This document shows, piece after piece, positions 56,519 through 64,000 of a stretch of DNA of 64,000 bases. This stretch comes from Gammaproteobacteria bacterium 42_54_T18 (GTDB lineage: Bacteria > Pseudomonadota > Gammaproteobacteria > Pseudomonadales > Ketobacteraceae). The DNA lies in assembly GCA_002163245.1 (NCBI GenBank), contig MAAL01000025.1, forward strand, positions 62,001-126,000, read 5' to 3'. Position 1 is the first letter of the stretch. Each line of letters opens with the position of its first letter. A model generated the notes under the pieces. That model saw only the letters and a program-made list of their open reading frames with translations. It was not told where the DNA came from and searched no databases. The position numbers were made by a program, and so were the translations under genes.

Positions 56519-57730
56519 TTAAGCAACAGCCGTTTTTTCGGGAATACCAAAATCATCAGATCTATTCGCAACACTGGATTTTAATTCATCCCAACCACTA
56601 TTGTTATTCGCTTCCCGTATGATTCCATACTCTTCTTTCTCCGCTTGCTCTCGATCCCATTCCAACAATTTTGGCGTAATAACTTTTCTCCACAACGGAG
56701 GTACCAAGGTCATCAAATAAGCAGACAACAACCCATTGGGCATTTCAGGTTGATCTGAATGGGTAAGAAGATCTTGAAAATGAACCTGAGCATCCGCATG
56801 ATGATGACTGTGCCGAGTGAGGTTATAGGTGAAAACACTACTTACTACGTGATTACAGTTCCATGAATGTCTGGGTTGGACAGGCTCAGTTGATTCACGA
56901 ACTAGTCCATAATGTTCAACGTAATTTAGTATTTCTAGCGCTATCTTGGTAGATAGACAGACAAATAAATACCCTGCTACTCCAACTAAACCAGCGCAGT
57001 AATATGCAAAACACGTCATTAATATTGAAACAAGGGACATTCGTAAAAGGACATTTTTAAAGGAAATGAATTTCGCTCCAATTTTCTCAAGTCGTGCACT
57101 TTCAATTTCCCACGCATTCACAACCGTGCGATACATAGCTTTTGGTAGATGCTGATACACGGTATCTCCTCGTGCAGCCGTTGCAGGATCCTTGGTTGTT
57201 CCAACATATGAGTGATGGCCATAGACATGCTCAATTGGAAAAGCGACCCCCCAATTCAGCGCCATTGCAATTCTACCTAGCCACAAATCAAAAGGCCTTG
57301 ATGTCCGGTGCGTCAACTCATGGCCAGCCAAGCCCCCTGCCGCTGTGGTTAAGACCATTAAAAGCACAAACATAAGGGCGTAATGATACCAAGCGGTCTG
57401 ATTTCTCACATTAACCACATCGATATCTGTTATTCCAAATATAAACTGCCCAACACCCAATGCATCTTGATCCCCTGTACCAAAAGTCCAAAACATCGCA
57501 AAAAATAGCGCGAGTGCTGAAGGTAGCGATAGGTAAAGCGCCAAATCTAAGAAAAAAGAGAATTTATACGGTTTCTCATCATAATCTTGTTTAAAGATTT
57601 GATCCGTAATGACTACACCAACAAGATAAATTAGTCCTGGCAGCCATAACCAGTATTCACCAAAGAACAAACCAATGGTAACTATCGCAGTGTAAATTGT
57701 TGTGACGTAAAAACGCAGATATCGAAACAT
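56519..57730 (-). CDS. AlkB/XylM-family membrane diiron hydroxylase
   Basis: The 403-residue integral membrane protein has the histidine boxes of the AlkB family: HELTHR (about 138-143), EHVYGHH (about 167-173), the NYVEHYGL motif, and RHSHHHA (AlkB usually has RHSDHHA). About six hydrophobic helices precede and separate them. It should hydroxylate a hydrocarbon with O2. Its electron donor is a XylA-type ferredoxin reductase 27 bp upstream rather than a rubredoxin. Confidence 0.9.
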   Translation of the reverse strand: MFRYLRFYVTTIYTAIVTIGLFFGEYWLWLPGLIYLVGVVITDQIFKQDYDEKPYKFSFFLDLALYLSLPSALALFFAMFWTFGTGDQDALGVGQFIFGITDIDVVNVRNQTAWYHYALMFVLLMVLTTAAGGLAGHELTHRTSRPFDLWLGRIAMALNWGVAFPIEHVYGHHSYVGTTKDPATAARGDTVYQHLPKAMYRTVVNAWEIESARLEKIGAKFISFKNVLLRMSLVSILMTCFAYYCAGLVGVAGYLFVCLSTKIALEILNYVEHYGLVRESTEPVQPRHSWNCNHVVSSVFTYNLTRHSHHHADAQVHFQDLLTHSDQPEMPNGLLSAYLMTLVPPLWRKVITPKLLEWDREQAEKEEYGIIREANNNSGWDELKSSVANRSDDFGIPEKTAVA

Positions 57731-57757
57731 AAAATATACCTCTCATTTCCAGTAATA

Positions 57758-58789
57758 CTATTTAGATTGATCAGAAAAAATATCAAAAAATAATTTGTCT
57801 TTTGGAACACCTAACGCATTCATCTTTTCAATGGCGGCCTCAATCATTAGTGGTGGACCACAAAAATATCCTTCACTACCGGTCATTTCATCCCCCTCTA
57901 AAAAATCAGTCACAAAACCACGAAGCCCATCCCAACTACTTTCAGCAGGCTCCTCGGAAAGCACGGGAAGAAAAGTAAACTTCCCATCCCACGATGAGCG
58001 GATAGATTCTATTTGTTCTGTATAATATAAGTCTTTCTTGGTACGCCCTCCCACTAACAACAAGACATCCCTGTTAGTTTGCTGAAACTCCGTACTTGCA
58101 AGAGCGTTTTCCAGTATGGAAATAATCGGCGCAAGACCGCTACCACCAGCAATACAAACCATTGCACCCTCACTTTCACGAAGATAAAACTCACCAAAAC
58201 TCCCTTTAACGTTAATTCTTTTACCCAGGGATTCGCTCGATAAAAGCCAATTGGACATCTTTCCATTGGGTACTGCCCTGACAAAAAATGTGATGACAGA
58301 GGATCCTTCAACATCACAAGTATGGGCAAAAGAATAGCTACGGGCAGGATAGGATTTATCAATAACTGACACATTTGCATACTGCCCAGGCACGTAAGTC
58401 ATAGGAATATCCAAACGAACAACGACTTCAGAAATATCATGAGTTAACACCTTTTGCTCGACAATAGTGCCTATACACTCTTGCTGCTGTAAGGGATCAT
58501 CCGGTAATTCAATAACAACATCCGATTTAGGAATACTTTGACAGCCTAGAATAAAATTCTGGCTCAACTCTTCTTTTGACAATAGATAAGATGCATCGGT
58601 TAACGCCTTAATTTTTCCCGACACTAGCTTGCATTTACAAGCGGCACACCCTCCAACCTTACAGCTATAAGGAAACTCAATATCCGACCTAACAGCGCCA
58701 TTTAATATTGTTTCCTTATGCTTCAATTGAACGGGGGGATTATCATCAACCGTTAATTGAAATTGTTTTTTCTCAAAGAATCTAAACAT
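57758..58789 (-). CDS. XylA-type ferredoxin-reductase electron donor
   Basis: The 343-residue protein has an N-terminal plant-type 2Fe-2S domain (Cys43, Cys48, Cys51, Cys83), an FAD domain with ARSYSFAH, and an NAD(P)-binding domain with MVCIAGGSGLAPIISIL and YFCGPPLM. This domain order is that of XylA, the partner of xylene monooxygenase. It precedes the hydroxylase gene on the same strand and should feed it electrons from NADH. Confidence 0.93.
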   Translation of the reverse strand: MFRFFEKKQFQLTVDDNPPVQLKHKETILNGAVRSDIEFPYSCKVGGCAACKCKLVSGKIKALTDASYLLSKEELSQNFILGCQSIPKSDVVIELPDDPLQQQECIGTIVEQKVLTHDISEVVVRLDIPMTYVPGQYANVSVIDKSYPARSYSFAHTCDVEGSSVITFFVRAVPNGKMSNWLLSSESLGKRINVKGSFGEFYLRESEGAMVCIAGGSGLAPIISILENALASTEFQQTNRDVLLLVGGRTKKDLYYTEQIESIRSSWDGKFTFLPVLSEEPAESSWDGLRGFVTDFLEGDEMTGSEGYFCGPPLMIEAAIEKMNALGVPKDKLFFDIFSDQSK

Positions 58790-58801
58790 GCGTATGTGTA
58801 C

Positions 58802-58839
58802 AACCTTATGGTTTCCAATCTCTAAAGAAGTATAAGGTT
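58802..58839. promoter_or_regulatory. Inverted repeat upstream of hydroxylase operon
   Basis: AACCTTAT (58802-58809) and ATAAGGTT (58832-58839) are exact inverted repeats 22 bp apart, just upstream of the reductase start. They may be the AraC regulator's site. Confidence 0.4.
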
Positions 58840-58932
58840 TGAATGCGACACAAAAACAGATATGAAAAAGGCCTAAAGGAGGTATTTACGGCCAAACTAT
58901 GCAATAGTAACTGCACATAAGGGGTGAAACAC

Positions 58933-59946
58933 GTGATAAAAACGGCAGCTGGCATATATCTACACTACATCGACGGCTATTTGAAAGAACTCGGATTTAA
59001 TAGTGAATTAATTTTTCGAAATGCAGGGTTAACTTATCCTGATTACATTCAATCAGGTGACCGTGTCTCCTTACAGGTAATCGCAAACCTTATTGAGCAT
59101 GTTAATACACACACCCTAAAACCCGACTTCGTCTTTCAACTAGGTCGACGAATACCGTTAATGGCTCATGGGAACCTTGGCGCTGCGATGTTAGCCTGCA
59201 AAGACCTCTACACATTGTTAGTGCTTAGTGAAAAATTTTCTGAACTTGCATTCTCTTCTATTACCCTTTCGGTAAATGATCAAGGAAACAACATTGCCTT
59301 CAAAATTTTCGCCGACACAGGATTTCCAATACTTGATATTGCCATCACCGATGCAATATTAGGCACGACAATGGAAAACTTACAACGTTTAAGTGGTGTC
59401 GACATCCAACCTCTCCGTGTCAGCATTCGTCATAGAAAACCTAAACATCACGAATTTTACAACGCAATCTTGCAGTGCCCTATTGAATTTTCAGCTCCAG
59501 ATAACCTGTTAATATTCTCAAAAAAACACATGGTACTCCCCCTACAAACCGCTGATAAATTAGGGGAAGAAATTCTAGTAAAAAAATGTAGAGAAGACTT
59601 AGAAGAAATTGAACAAAGTTCTCCGTTTATAACCCGAATAACCGACATCATAACCACGCACTTAAGTGCATCCCCCTCCCTATTATTTGTCGCAGATACA
59701 TTGCAAATGTCAGAAAGAACGCTCAGACGCAGACTCGCAGAGGAAAACATAAACTATAGGGATTTAATGAAAAATATACGTCATAAAAAGGCGGTGTATT
59801 TTTTGCGACATACGCAATTAAGAATTGAAAAAATAGCATGGGAGTTAGGATATAAAGAATCAGCCAATTTCAGACGAGCATTCAAGGACGCGACGGGGAA
59901 ATCCCCTAGAGATTGGCGAAAAATAGAAACCACGCAAGAACATTAA
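58933..59946 (+). CDS. AraC-family regulator, OruR/ArgR type
   Basis: The 337-residue protein has the OruR-type N-terminal domain (about 10-210) and a C-terminal AraC HTH (about 235-335) with VADTLQMSERTLRRRLAEE and IAWELGYKESANFRRAFKDATG. The GTG at 58933 is preferred because AAGGGG lies at good spacing; a GTG at 58924 is also in frame. It is divergent from the hydroxylase operon and is its probable activator. Confidence 0.9.
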   Translation: MIKTAAGIYLHYIDGYLKELGFNSELIFRNAGLTYPDYIQSGDRVSLQVIANLIEHVNTHTLKPDFVFQLGRRIPLMAHGNLGAAMLACKDLYTLLVLSEKFSELAFSSITLSVNDQGNNIAFKIFADTGFPILDIAITDAILGTTMENLQRLSGVDIQPLRVSIRHRKPKHHEFYNAILQCPIEFSAPDNLLIFSKKHMVLPLQTADKLGEEILVKKCREDLEEIEQSSPFITRITDIITTHLSASPSLLFVADTLQMSERTLRRRLAEENINYRDLMKNIRHKKAVYFLRHTQLRIEKIAWELGYKESANFRRAFKDATGKSPRDWRKIETTQEH

Positions 59947-59956
59947 CCCATCTCAT

Positions 59957-60895
59957 CTAAAAGCTCTGTTTTAATATAATAATGTCATCGGGTAGATCTA
60001 TCGATGGGTATTCAATAAGTAAAACATCCAACAACTTCATTGCACCCTCTTCATCACCGGCATCTCTTAATTTTCTAATCTGATTAAAGCGGACATCAAA
60101 ATCTATTTTTGACGGCACCTCTTCCTGCAGATGCATAAGCGGTGCCGTCATCAACATTCTAGCCGGTGCGCTCTGACGCATTAAAGGTTTTGGCTTACTT
60201 TTTTTCAGTTTTTTCGATACTGTAGCTTTTGATTCAGATACATCTCTTGACCCGGAAACCGCTGTTGATATAGTTACCGCATCTACCTGAAGTCTTGAAG
60301 GCTTTTTTTCAGCAACTTCCTGCTTCATTATAAACGAGCCCCCAACATCATTTCTATCAAATGCCGTCTGATCTTCAGACATCAATGAACTGCTTTCTTG
60401 AATCTCTTTCTCTGCACTACCGAAGACTTCAGTGCCCGCTAGAGTCGCATCTGATTCAGAACTCTTATCCTCGTCAAAGGCTACAGCTTTGGCTTTTGTA
60501 CTGATGCGCCTTTCTACTGATGGCATGGGTATGGTGTAATCTAACTCCATTGGATCACTTATTAAAAGGTTGTCAGCGTTTTCTCTATAAATAAGCCCAA
60601 CCATTACACTGACCACTAAACACGCGACTAACGAATTAGGAACAAACCATTTTTTTCGCTTAGATGTATTTTGGGGTGCTCTATTTTCTTCGTCTTTCGA
60701 CAACAACAAGCTAACAACGTTAGCATCAATACTGTCATCAGCATCAACAACCTTATCCCCTGCAGTCTCATTAAGCGTTGAAAGAATCAGATCATCCAAG
60801 TCAGTAGAAGGCTGTATTTCCTCTTTTGAGGATTCATACAGCTGCGCAATCAATTCGTCATCAAAATGATGGTCAGGGTGTTTATCATTACTCAC
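59957..60895 (-). CDS. Putative anti-sigma factor with one membrane helix
   Basis: The 312-residue protein has a soluble N-terminal part (about 1-90), one transmembrane helix (about 93-112, VPNSLVACLVVSVMVGLIY) and a periplasmic, low-complexity region ending in a helical domain with FNQIRKLRDAGDEEGAMKLL. The GTG at 60895 with GAAGGAGGG upstream starts 3 nt before the sigma factor's stop codon ends; an upstream frame exists to 60979. The arrangement is that of an anti-sigma for the ECF factor. Confidence 0.78.
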   Translation of the reverse strand: MSNDKHPDHHFDDELIAQLYESSKEEIQPSTDLDDLILSTLNETAGDKVVDADDSIDANVVSLLLSKDEENRAPQNTSKRKKWFVPNSLVACLVVSVMVGLIYRENADNLLISDPMELDYTIPMPSVERRISTKAKAVAFDEDKSSESDATLAGTEVFGSAEKEIQESSSLMSEDQTAFDRNDVGGSFIMKQEVAEKKPSRLQVDAVTISTAVSGSRDVSESKATVSKKLKKSKPKPLMRQSAPARMLMTAPLMHLQEEVPSKIDFDVRFNQIRKLRDAGDEEGAMKLLDVLLIEYPSIDLPDDIIILKQSF

Positions 60896-61472
60896 TGTTC
60901 TGCCCTCCTTCATTTTCCATTGATGTCCGAATTTTCTGCATTGCGTATCGCAACCGTGTTTTTGCAGTTTCTTCCCCAACCCCTATAACCTCAGCAATAT
61001 CCTTAACACTAAAGCCCGCTTCATGTTTTAACAAAAATACGTCTCTCTGCTCCACAGGCAGGGCCGATAGAATCCCCAATAATCGATCAACCTGCTGCTT
61101 TGCACTTACCCTACTCATTGGGTTATCCGTTTTTGTATTGGATGCGACCAAAACATCGGTATCTTCACCATTCTCATCTGATAAAGGTTCAAATTTATGG
61201 CGATGTTTACGGACTGCATCAACAATACAGTGATGGGCTATTGTATATAACCACGTCGTAAATTTTGCCGACACACGATAAGTAGATGACGCTTTAATGA
61301 CTTTTGCCCAGACTTCCTGAACCAACTCATCGCCATCAAGCTGCAAACCAACATGCCGCTTGATATATCGATAAACACCACCTTTATGACGATGATACAG
61401 CAGCTCAAATGCTCCTGTATTCCCTTCACCATAAAGCAGCATCAATGCCTCGTCAGGTTGCTGTGCATCCAT
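60888..61472 (-). CDS. ECF-family RNA polymerase sigma factor
   Basis: The 194-residue protein has sigma region 2 (about 15-80, with DELVQEVWAKV and KFTTWLYTIAHHCIVDAVRK) and region 4 (about 130-185, with LPVEQRDVFLLKHEAGFSVKDIAEVIGVGEETAKTRL). It overlaps the start of the anti-sigma gene. It probably controls an envelope function together with the VWA lipoprotein gene upstream. Confidence 0.95.
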   Translation of the reverse strand: MDAQQPDEALMLLYGEGNTGAFELLYHRHKGGVYRYIKRHVGLQLDGDELVQEVWAKVIKASSTYRVSAKFTTWLYTIAHHCIVDAVRKHRHKFEPLSDENGEDTDVLVASNTKTDNPMSRVSAKQQVDRLLGILSALPVEQRDVFLLKHEAGFSVKDIAEVIGVGEETAKTRLRYAMQKIRTSMENEGGQNSE

Positions 61473-61556
61473 TAAATGTTACATTCCAAAATCGACAATT
61501 CCCAAACCGCTTGTGTATAAACCCGATATTATAGAAACCGATAGCTTAAAATCTGT

Positions 61557-61642
61557 AATATGTGGCAAGTGTGTCATAGTTATGATGTTTTTCAAGACAG
61601 TCTCGTTGATTTTTAAGATAGTCGACACAAATGCCACATATT
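61557..61642. repeat. Long inverted repeat between VWA and sigma genes
   Basis: AATATGTGGCA (61557-61567) and TGTGTC (61570-61575) pair with GACACA (61624-61629) and TGCCACATATT (61632-61642), giving 17 of 19 paired positions around a 48-nt loop. It may end the VWA transcript or regulate the sigma gene. Confidence 0.7.
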
Positions 61643-61659
61643 AAATAAGTCACCTCATA

Positions 61660-63522
61660 TCAACCTTGAGGGTTAATCGCCTCTGCGAGCCGTACCAAAT
61701 TAACAAATTCACTACGATACCCCCAAGAATCCTTTCCTTTGGCTGATAAACCAATCGTCTCAACATTCTTTAGCGTAAAGTCTTGGGTGAATTTTCCACC
61801 AGAAAGGATTTGACCAAAACCCGCAACGGCTGCCGAGAATTTAAAACGATCACTGGCATCATTGAATTCTGAACGGATCGTTGATTTCATCACCGGTTGT
61901 GTCATCAATTGACTGTCGTTTTGGTCAGGCTGCTTGTACCGTAATTTAACAAATGCCAACTCATCTGTTCCATCACCTTTCAGTGATTTCTTCTCATGAG
62001 CCCCATAACGCAATGGGTCAACTCGATTCCCTGCACCTCCAACGAAGGTAACTTCATATAATGCTGTCACAGAATGTCCAGCCCCAACCTCTCCGGCATC
62101 AATCTTATCGTTGTTAAAATCCTCTCGATTTAACGCTCTATTCTCATAACCGATCAATCGATACTCTTGTACGACGTCCGGATTAAATTCCACCTGAATT
62201 TTCACATCTTTTGCGATCGTATGAAGAGTTGAAGACATTTCTTCTACTAACACTTTTCGTGCTTCTTGTAGAGTATCAATATACGCATAGTTACCGTTTC
62301 CTTTATCAGCTAACTGCTCCATCAAATGATCATTGTAGTTACCCTGGCCAAACCCTAATGTTGTCAAAGATATACCCGATTGACGACGATTTTCAACCAT
62401 ATCAATTAGAGACTCAAAGTTCACCGTACCAACATTAAAGTCTACATCGGTTGCCAACAACACCCTGTTAATCCCTCCTTTGATGAAATGAGTTTGGGCT
62501 AATTGGTATGCCAGGGTTATACCGGCGGCACCATTAGTAGAACCGCCCGCTTGAAATTGATCGATTTCCCGCATAATTTCCGATTTATCATTTCCAGACT
62601 TACCCTCTAACACGACACCAGATGCACCGGCATAAACAACGATTGAGATTCGGTCTTCGGCACGCATTTTCTGAGTAATGAGTTTTAACGATTGTTTTAA
62701 CAAACCTATTTTTTGTGGAGAATTCATAGACCCAGATACATCCACCAAAAACACCAAATTTGCATTCGGTAATGCCGAACGATCAATGTCATAACCTTTG
62801 ATACCTATGTGTAACAGATGGGAATCTACATTCCAAGGCGAAGGCGCTACTTCCGTTGTGATTAGAAATGGGATATCGGATGTATCTGGCTGTGGGTAAT
62901 CATAATTAAAGTAATTAACTAGTTCTTCTACACGTACCGCATTATGTTGAGGTAAACGCCCTCCATTTATAAACCGTCTAACGTTACTGTAACCCCCAGT
63001 ATCTACATCAATACTAAACGTGGAAACAGGGTTATTCAGCGTCAGATGAACCGGGTTCGATTCAATAGCTTTATAATTCTCTCGGTCGACATTCGCTGAC
63101 TGAGGTAAATATTGTGACTGCACATGCTGAGGGGACAGGAAACTCATTCCCATCTTAGCTTTGCTACGCACGGATTTCTTTTCAGCCATTTGCCGCATCA
63201 CTGATGGTGATACTGATACACCCACTGTAGAGACGTGAGGAGAAGCCGCACCCGCAACAACATCAGCTTCTTGCTCTACTAGGTAGTCTATACGACTATC
63301 TATCAAGCCAGAACTACGCTCCTCCTTTGAAACCAACTGAGTTGTATCAATTAACGCATGTTGGGGTGTCTCTTTTGGTGAACCTGTTGCTGAATCTAGG
63401 GTTGAGCCTGTAGATAAATCTACAGTTGAAGTGCTGGCCTCATGCTGACTAACACCGCAGGCAGATAAAAAAAGTGTGCTACTCACTACGAGTGCAATAG
63501 AGGATATTGAAAACTGTTTCAT
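61660..63522 (-). CDS. VWA-domain lipoprotein, YfbK-like
   Basis: The 620-residue protein has a lipobox LSAC (residues 19-22), a low-complexity region, a VWF-type N-terminal domain (about 150-245) and a VWA domain with the MIDAS motif DVSGS (261-265) and later TDVDFNVG. A C-terminal YfbK-type domain follows. Such proteins bind partners through a metal ion. The ribosome binding site GGAGC is in one arm of a 16-bp inverted repeat at 63529-63585. It lies upstream of the ECF sigma and anti-sigma genes on the same strand. Confidence 0.92.
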   Translation of the reverse strand: MKQFSISSIALVVSSTLFLSACGVSQHEASTSTVDLSTGSTLDSATGSPKETPQHALIDTTQLVSKEERSSGLIDSRIDYLVEQEADVVAGAASPHVSTVGVSVSPSVMRQMAEKKSVRSKAKMGMSFLSPQHVQSQYLPQSANVDRENYKAIESNPVHLTLNNPVSTFSIDVDTGGYSNVRRFINGGRLPQHNAVRVEELVNYFNYDYPQPDTSDIPFLITTEVAPSPWNVDSHLLHIGIKGYDIDRSALPNANLVFLVDVSGSMNSPQKIGLLKQSLKLITQKMRAEDRISIVVYAGASGVVLEGKSGNDKSEIMREIDQFQAGGSTNGAAGITLAYQLAQTHFIKGGINRVLLATDVDFNVGTVNFESLIDMVENRRQSGISLTTLGFGQGNYNDHLMEQLADKGNGNYAYIDTLQEARKVLVEEMSSTLHTIAKDVKIQVEFNPDVVQEYRLIGYENRALNREDFNNDKIDAGEVGAGHSVTALYEVTFVGGAGNRVDPLRYGAHEKKSLKGDGTDELAFVKLRYKQPDQNDSQLMTQPVMKSTIRSEFNDASDRFKFSAAVAGFGQILSGGKFTQDFTLKNVETIGLSAKGKDSWGYRSEFVNLVRLAEAINPQG

Positions 63523-63528
63523 TGGATT

Positions 63529-63585
63529 GCTCCGTTTATATCAAACGTTAGGATGTAAAGGCCTTATGCTTGATATAAACGGAGC
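63529..63585 (-). promoter_or_regulatory. 16-bp inverted repeat that covers the VWA ribosome binding site
   Basis: GCTCCGTTTATATCAA (63529-63544) and its exact complement (63570-63585) enclose a 25-nt loop. On the minus-strand mRNA the second arm ends ...CGGAGC, the Shine-Dalgarno of the VWA gene, 6-7 nt before ATG 63522. Confidence 0.75.
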
Positions 63586-63634
63586 TAATTAAAAAGAGGG
63601 TCAAAAATGGGTAAAAATAATTAAAAAAATAAAA

Positions 63635-63946
63635 CTACTTGCTGCCGCCCTTACAATTTGGCGAATCAGGGGCTGAGGCATTCGCTGTTTCCCACTCCTG
63701 ACCAGTGTATGTATGAATCGCCAACGCGTGTACGGGACCATCCACCTCATCTGATAACACCTTATATACCATTTGGTGTCGAGCTACCGATCGCTTGCCC
63801 TCAAATACACCAGAGACTAATACCACTTTAAAGTGTGTCTCTGAGTTAGGGGGGACGCTATGCATATGACTTTCGTTGTCTACCGTAAAATGTAACGGTT
63901 CAAATGCCTCTTGAAGCTTCTTTTCGATAGCAGCTTGTACTTCCAT
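63635..63946 (-). CDS. bolA: BolA-family protein
   Basis: The 103-residue protein fits BolA: HFKVVLVSGVFEGKRSVARHQMVY (cut here as the family motif, about 36-59), followed by VHALAIHTYTGQEW. BolA proteins bind [2Fe-2S] clusters with monothiol glutaredoxins and affect cell shape and stress response. The ATG 63946 has AAGGAA upstream; the ATG at 63970 is too early. The C-terminal 15 residues (ending NCKGGSK) are an extension. Confidence 0.93.
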   Translation of the reverse strand: MEVQAAIEKKLQEAFEPLHFTVDNESHMHSVPPNSETHFKVVLVSGVFEGKRSVARHQMVYKVLSDEVDGPVHALAIHTYTGQEWETANASAPDSPNCKGGSK

Positions 63947-64000
63947 AATATTCCTTACGCTGAACAGCAAATAATTGGATGAAGGATCAAAGGATCCTAG

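Overview
The window is a 64 kb stretch of chromosome from a low-to-moderate GC, Gram-negative, probably marine gammaproteobacterium. TtcA, BolA, monomeric NADP isocitrate dehydrogenase, DUF1302/DUF1329 envelope proteins, OruR-type AraC regulators and an AlkB-family hydroxylase are all typical of oil- and lipid-degrading marine Gammaproteobacteria. The genus cannot be fixed from sequence reading alone. No rRNA, tRNA, CRISPR array, insertion sequence or prophage was seen.

Layout. 1-8.5 kb: the N-terminal part of an acyl-CoA dehydrogenase, a GlxA-type regulator, an exported protein behind two LexA boxes, ttcA, a PAS/LOV protein whose photoactive cysteine is replaced, an unequal pair of acyl-CoA dehydrogenases, and a membrane-anchored FKBP. 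8.5-18.4 kb: a hypothetical gene, monomeric icd, an MpaB-type oxygenase, two short-chain dehydrogenases, an aspartic protease and the ergothioneine genes egtB-egtD. 18.6-25.5 kb: a GAF/PAS sigma-54 activator with a frameshift at an A8 run, followed by a probable -24/-12 promoter and a glutamate-synthase-like / acetolactate-synthase-like / aldehyde dehydrogenase operon. 25.5-33 kb: an AraC regulator, a YHS protein, a glutaredoxin, and an operon of exported proteins led by an alpha-dioxygenase/cyclooxygenase-type haem peroxidase with a divergent AraC regulator. 33-38.5 kb: an acyl desaturase with its ferredoxin reductase, a TetR regulator, a MaoC-like protein and an SCP2-like protein.

38.6-48.2 kb is the most system-like part. 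An amidase of the fatty-acid-amide-hydrolase type lies beside a sphingosine-1-phosphate-lyase-like enzyme, a DUF819 membrane protein and a TetR regulator. These face an alkaline-ceramidase-family protein and a DUF1302/DUF1329 pair across a 34-bp perfect palindrome that itself reads as a promoter on both strands. It looks like a ceramide or long-chain-base uptake and degradation regulon.

48.3-64 kb: a DUF1287 protein, a nitroreductase, an operon cysE - SF1 helicase - acidic protein - MFS exporter, a DUF45 metallopeptidase, a beta-barrel protein, an AlkB-family hydroxylase with a XylA-type reductase and a divergent AraC regulator, an ECF sigma / anti-sigma pair downstream of a VWA lipoprotein whose ribosome binding site lies in a 16-bp inverted repeat, and bolA.

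Overall the window is rich in lipid and hydrocarbon oxidation genes, each cluster with its own regulator. All functional statements rest on motif recognition by eye; no database search was run.
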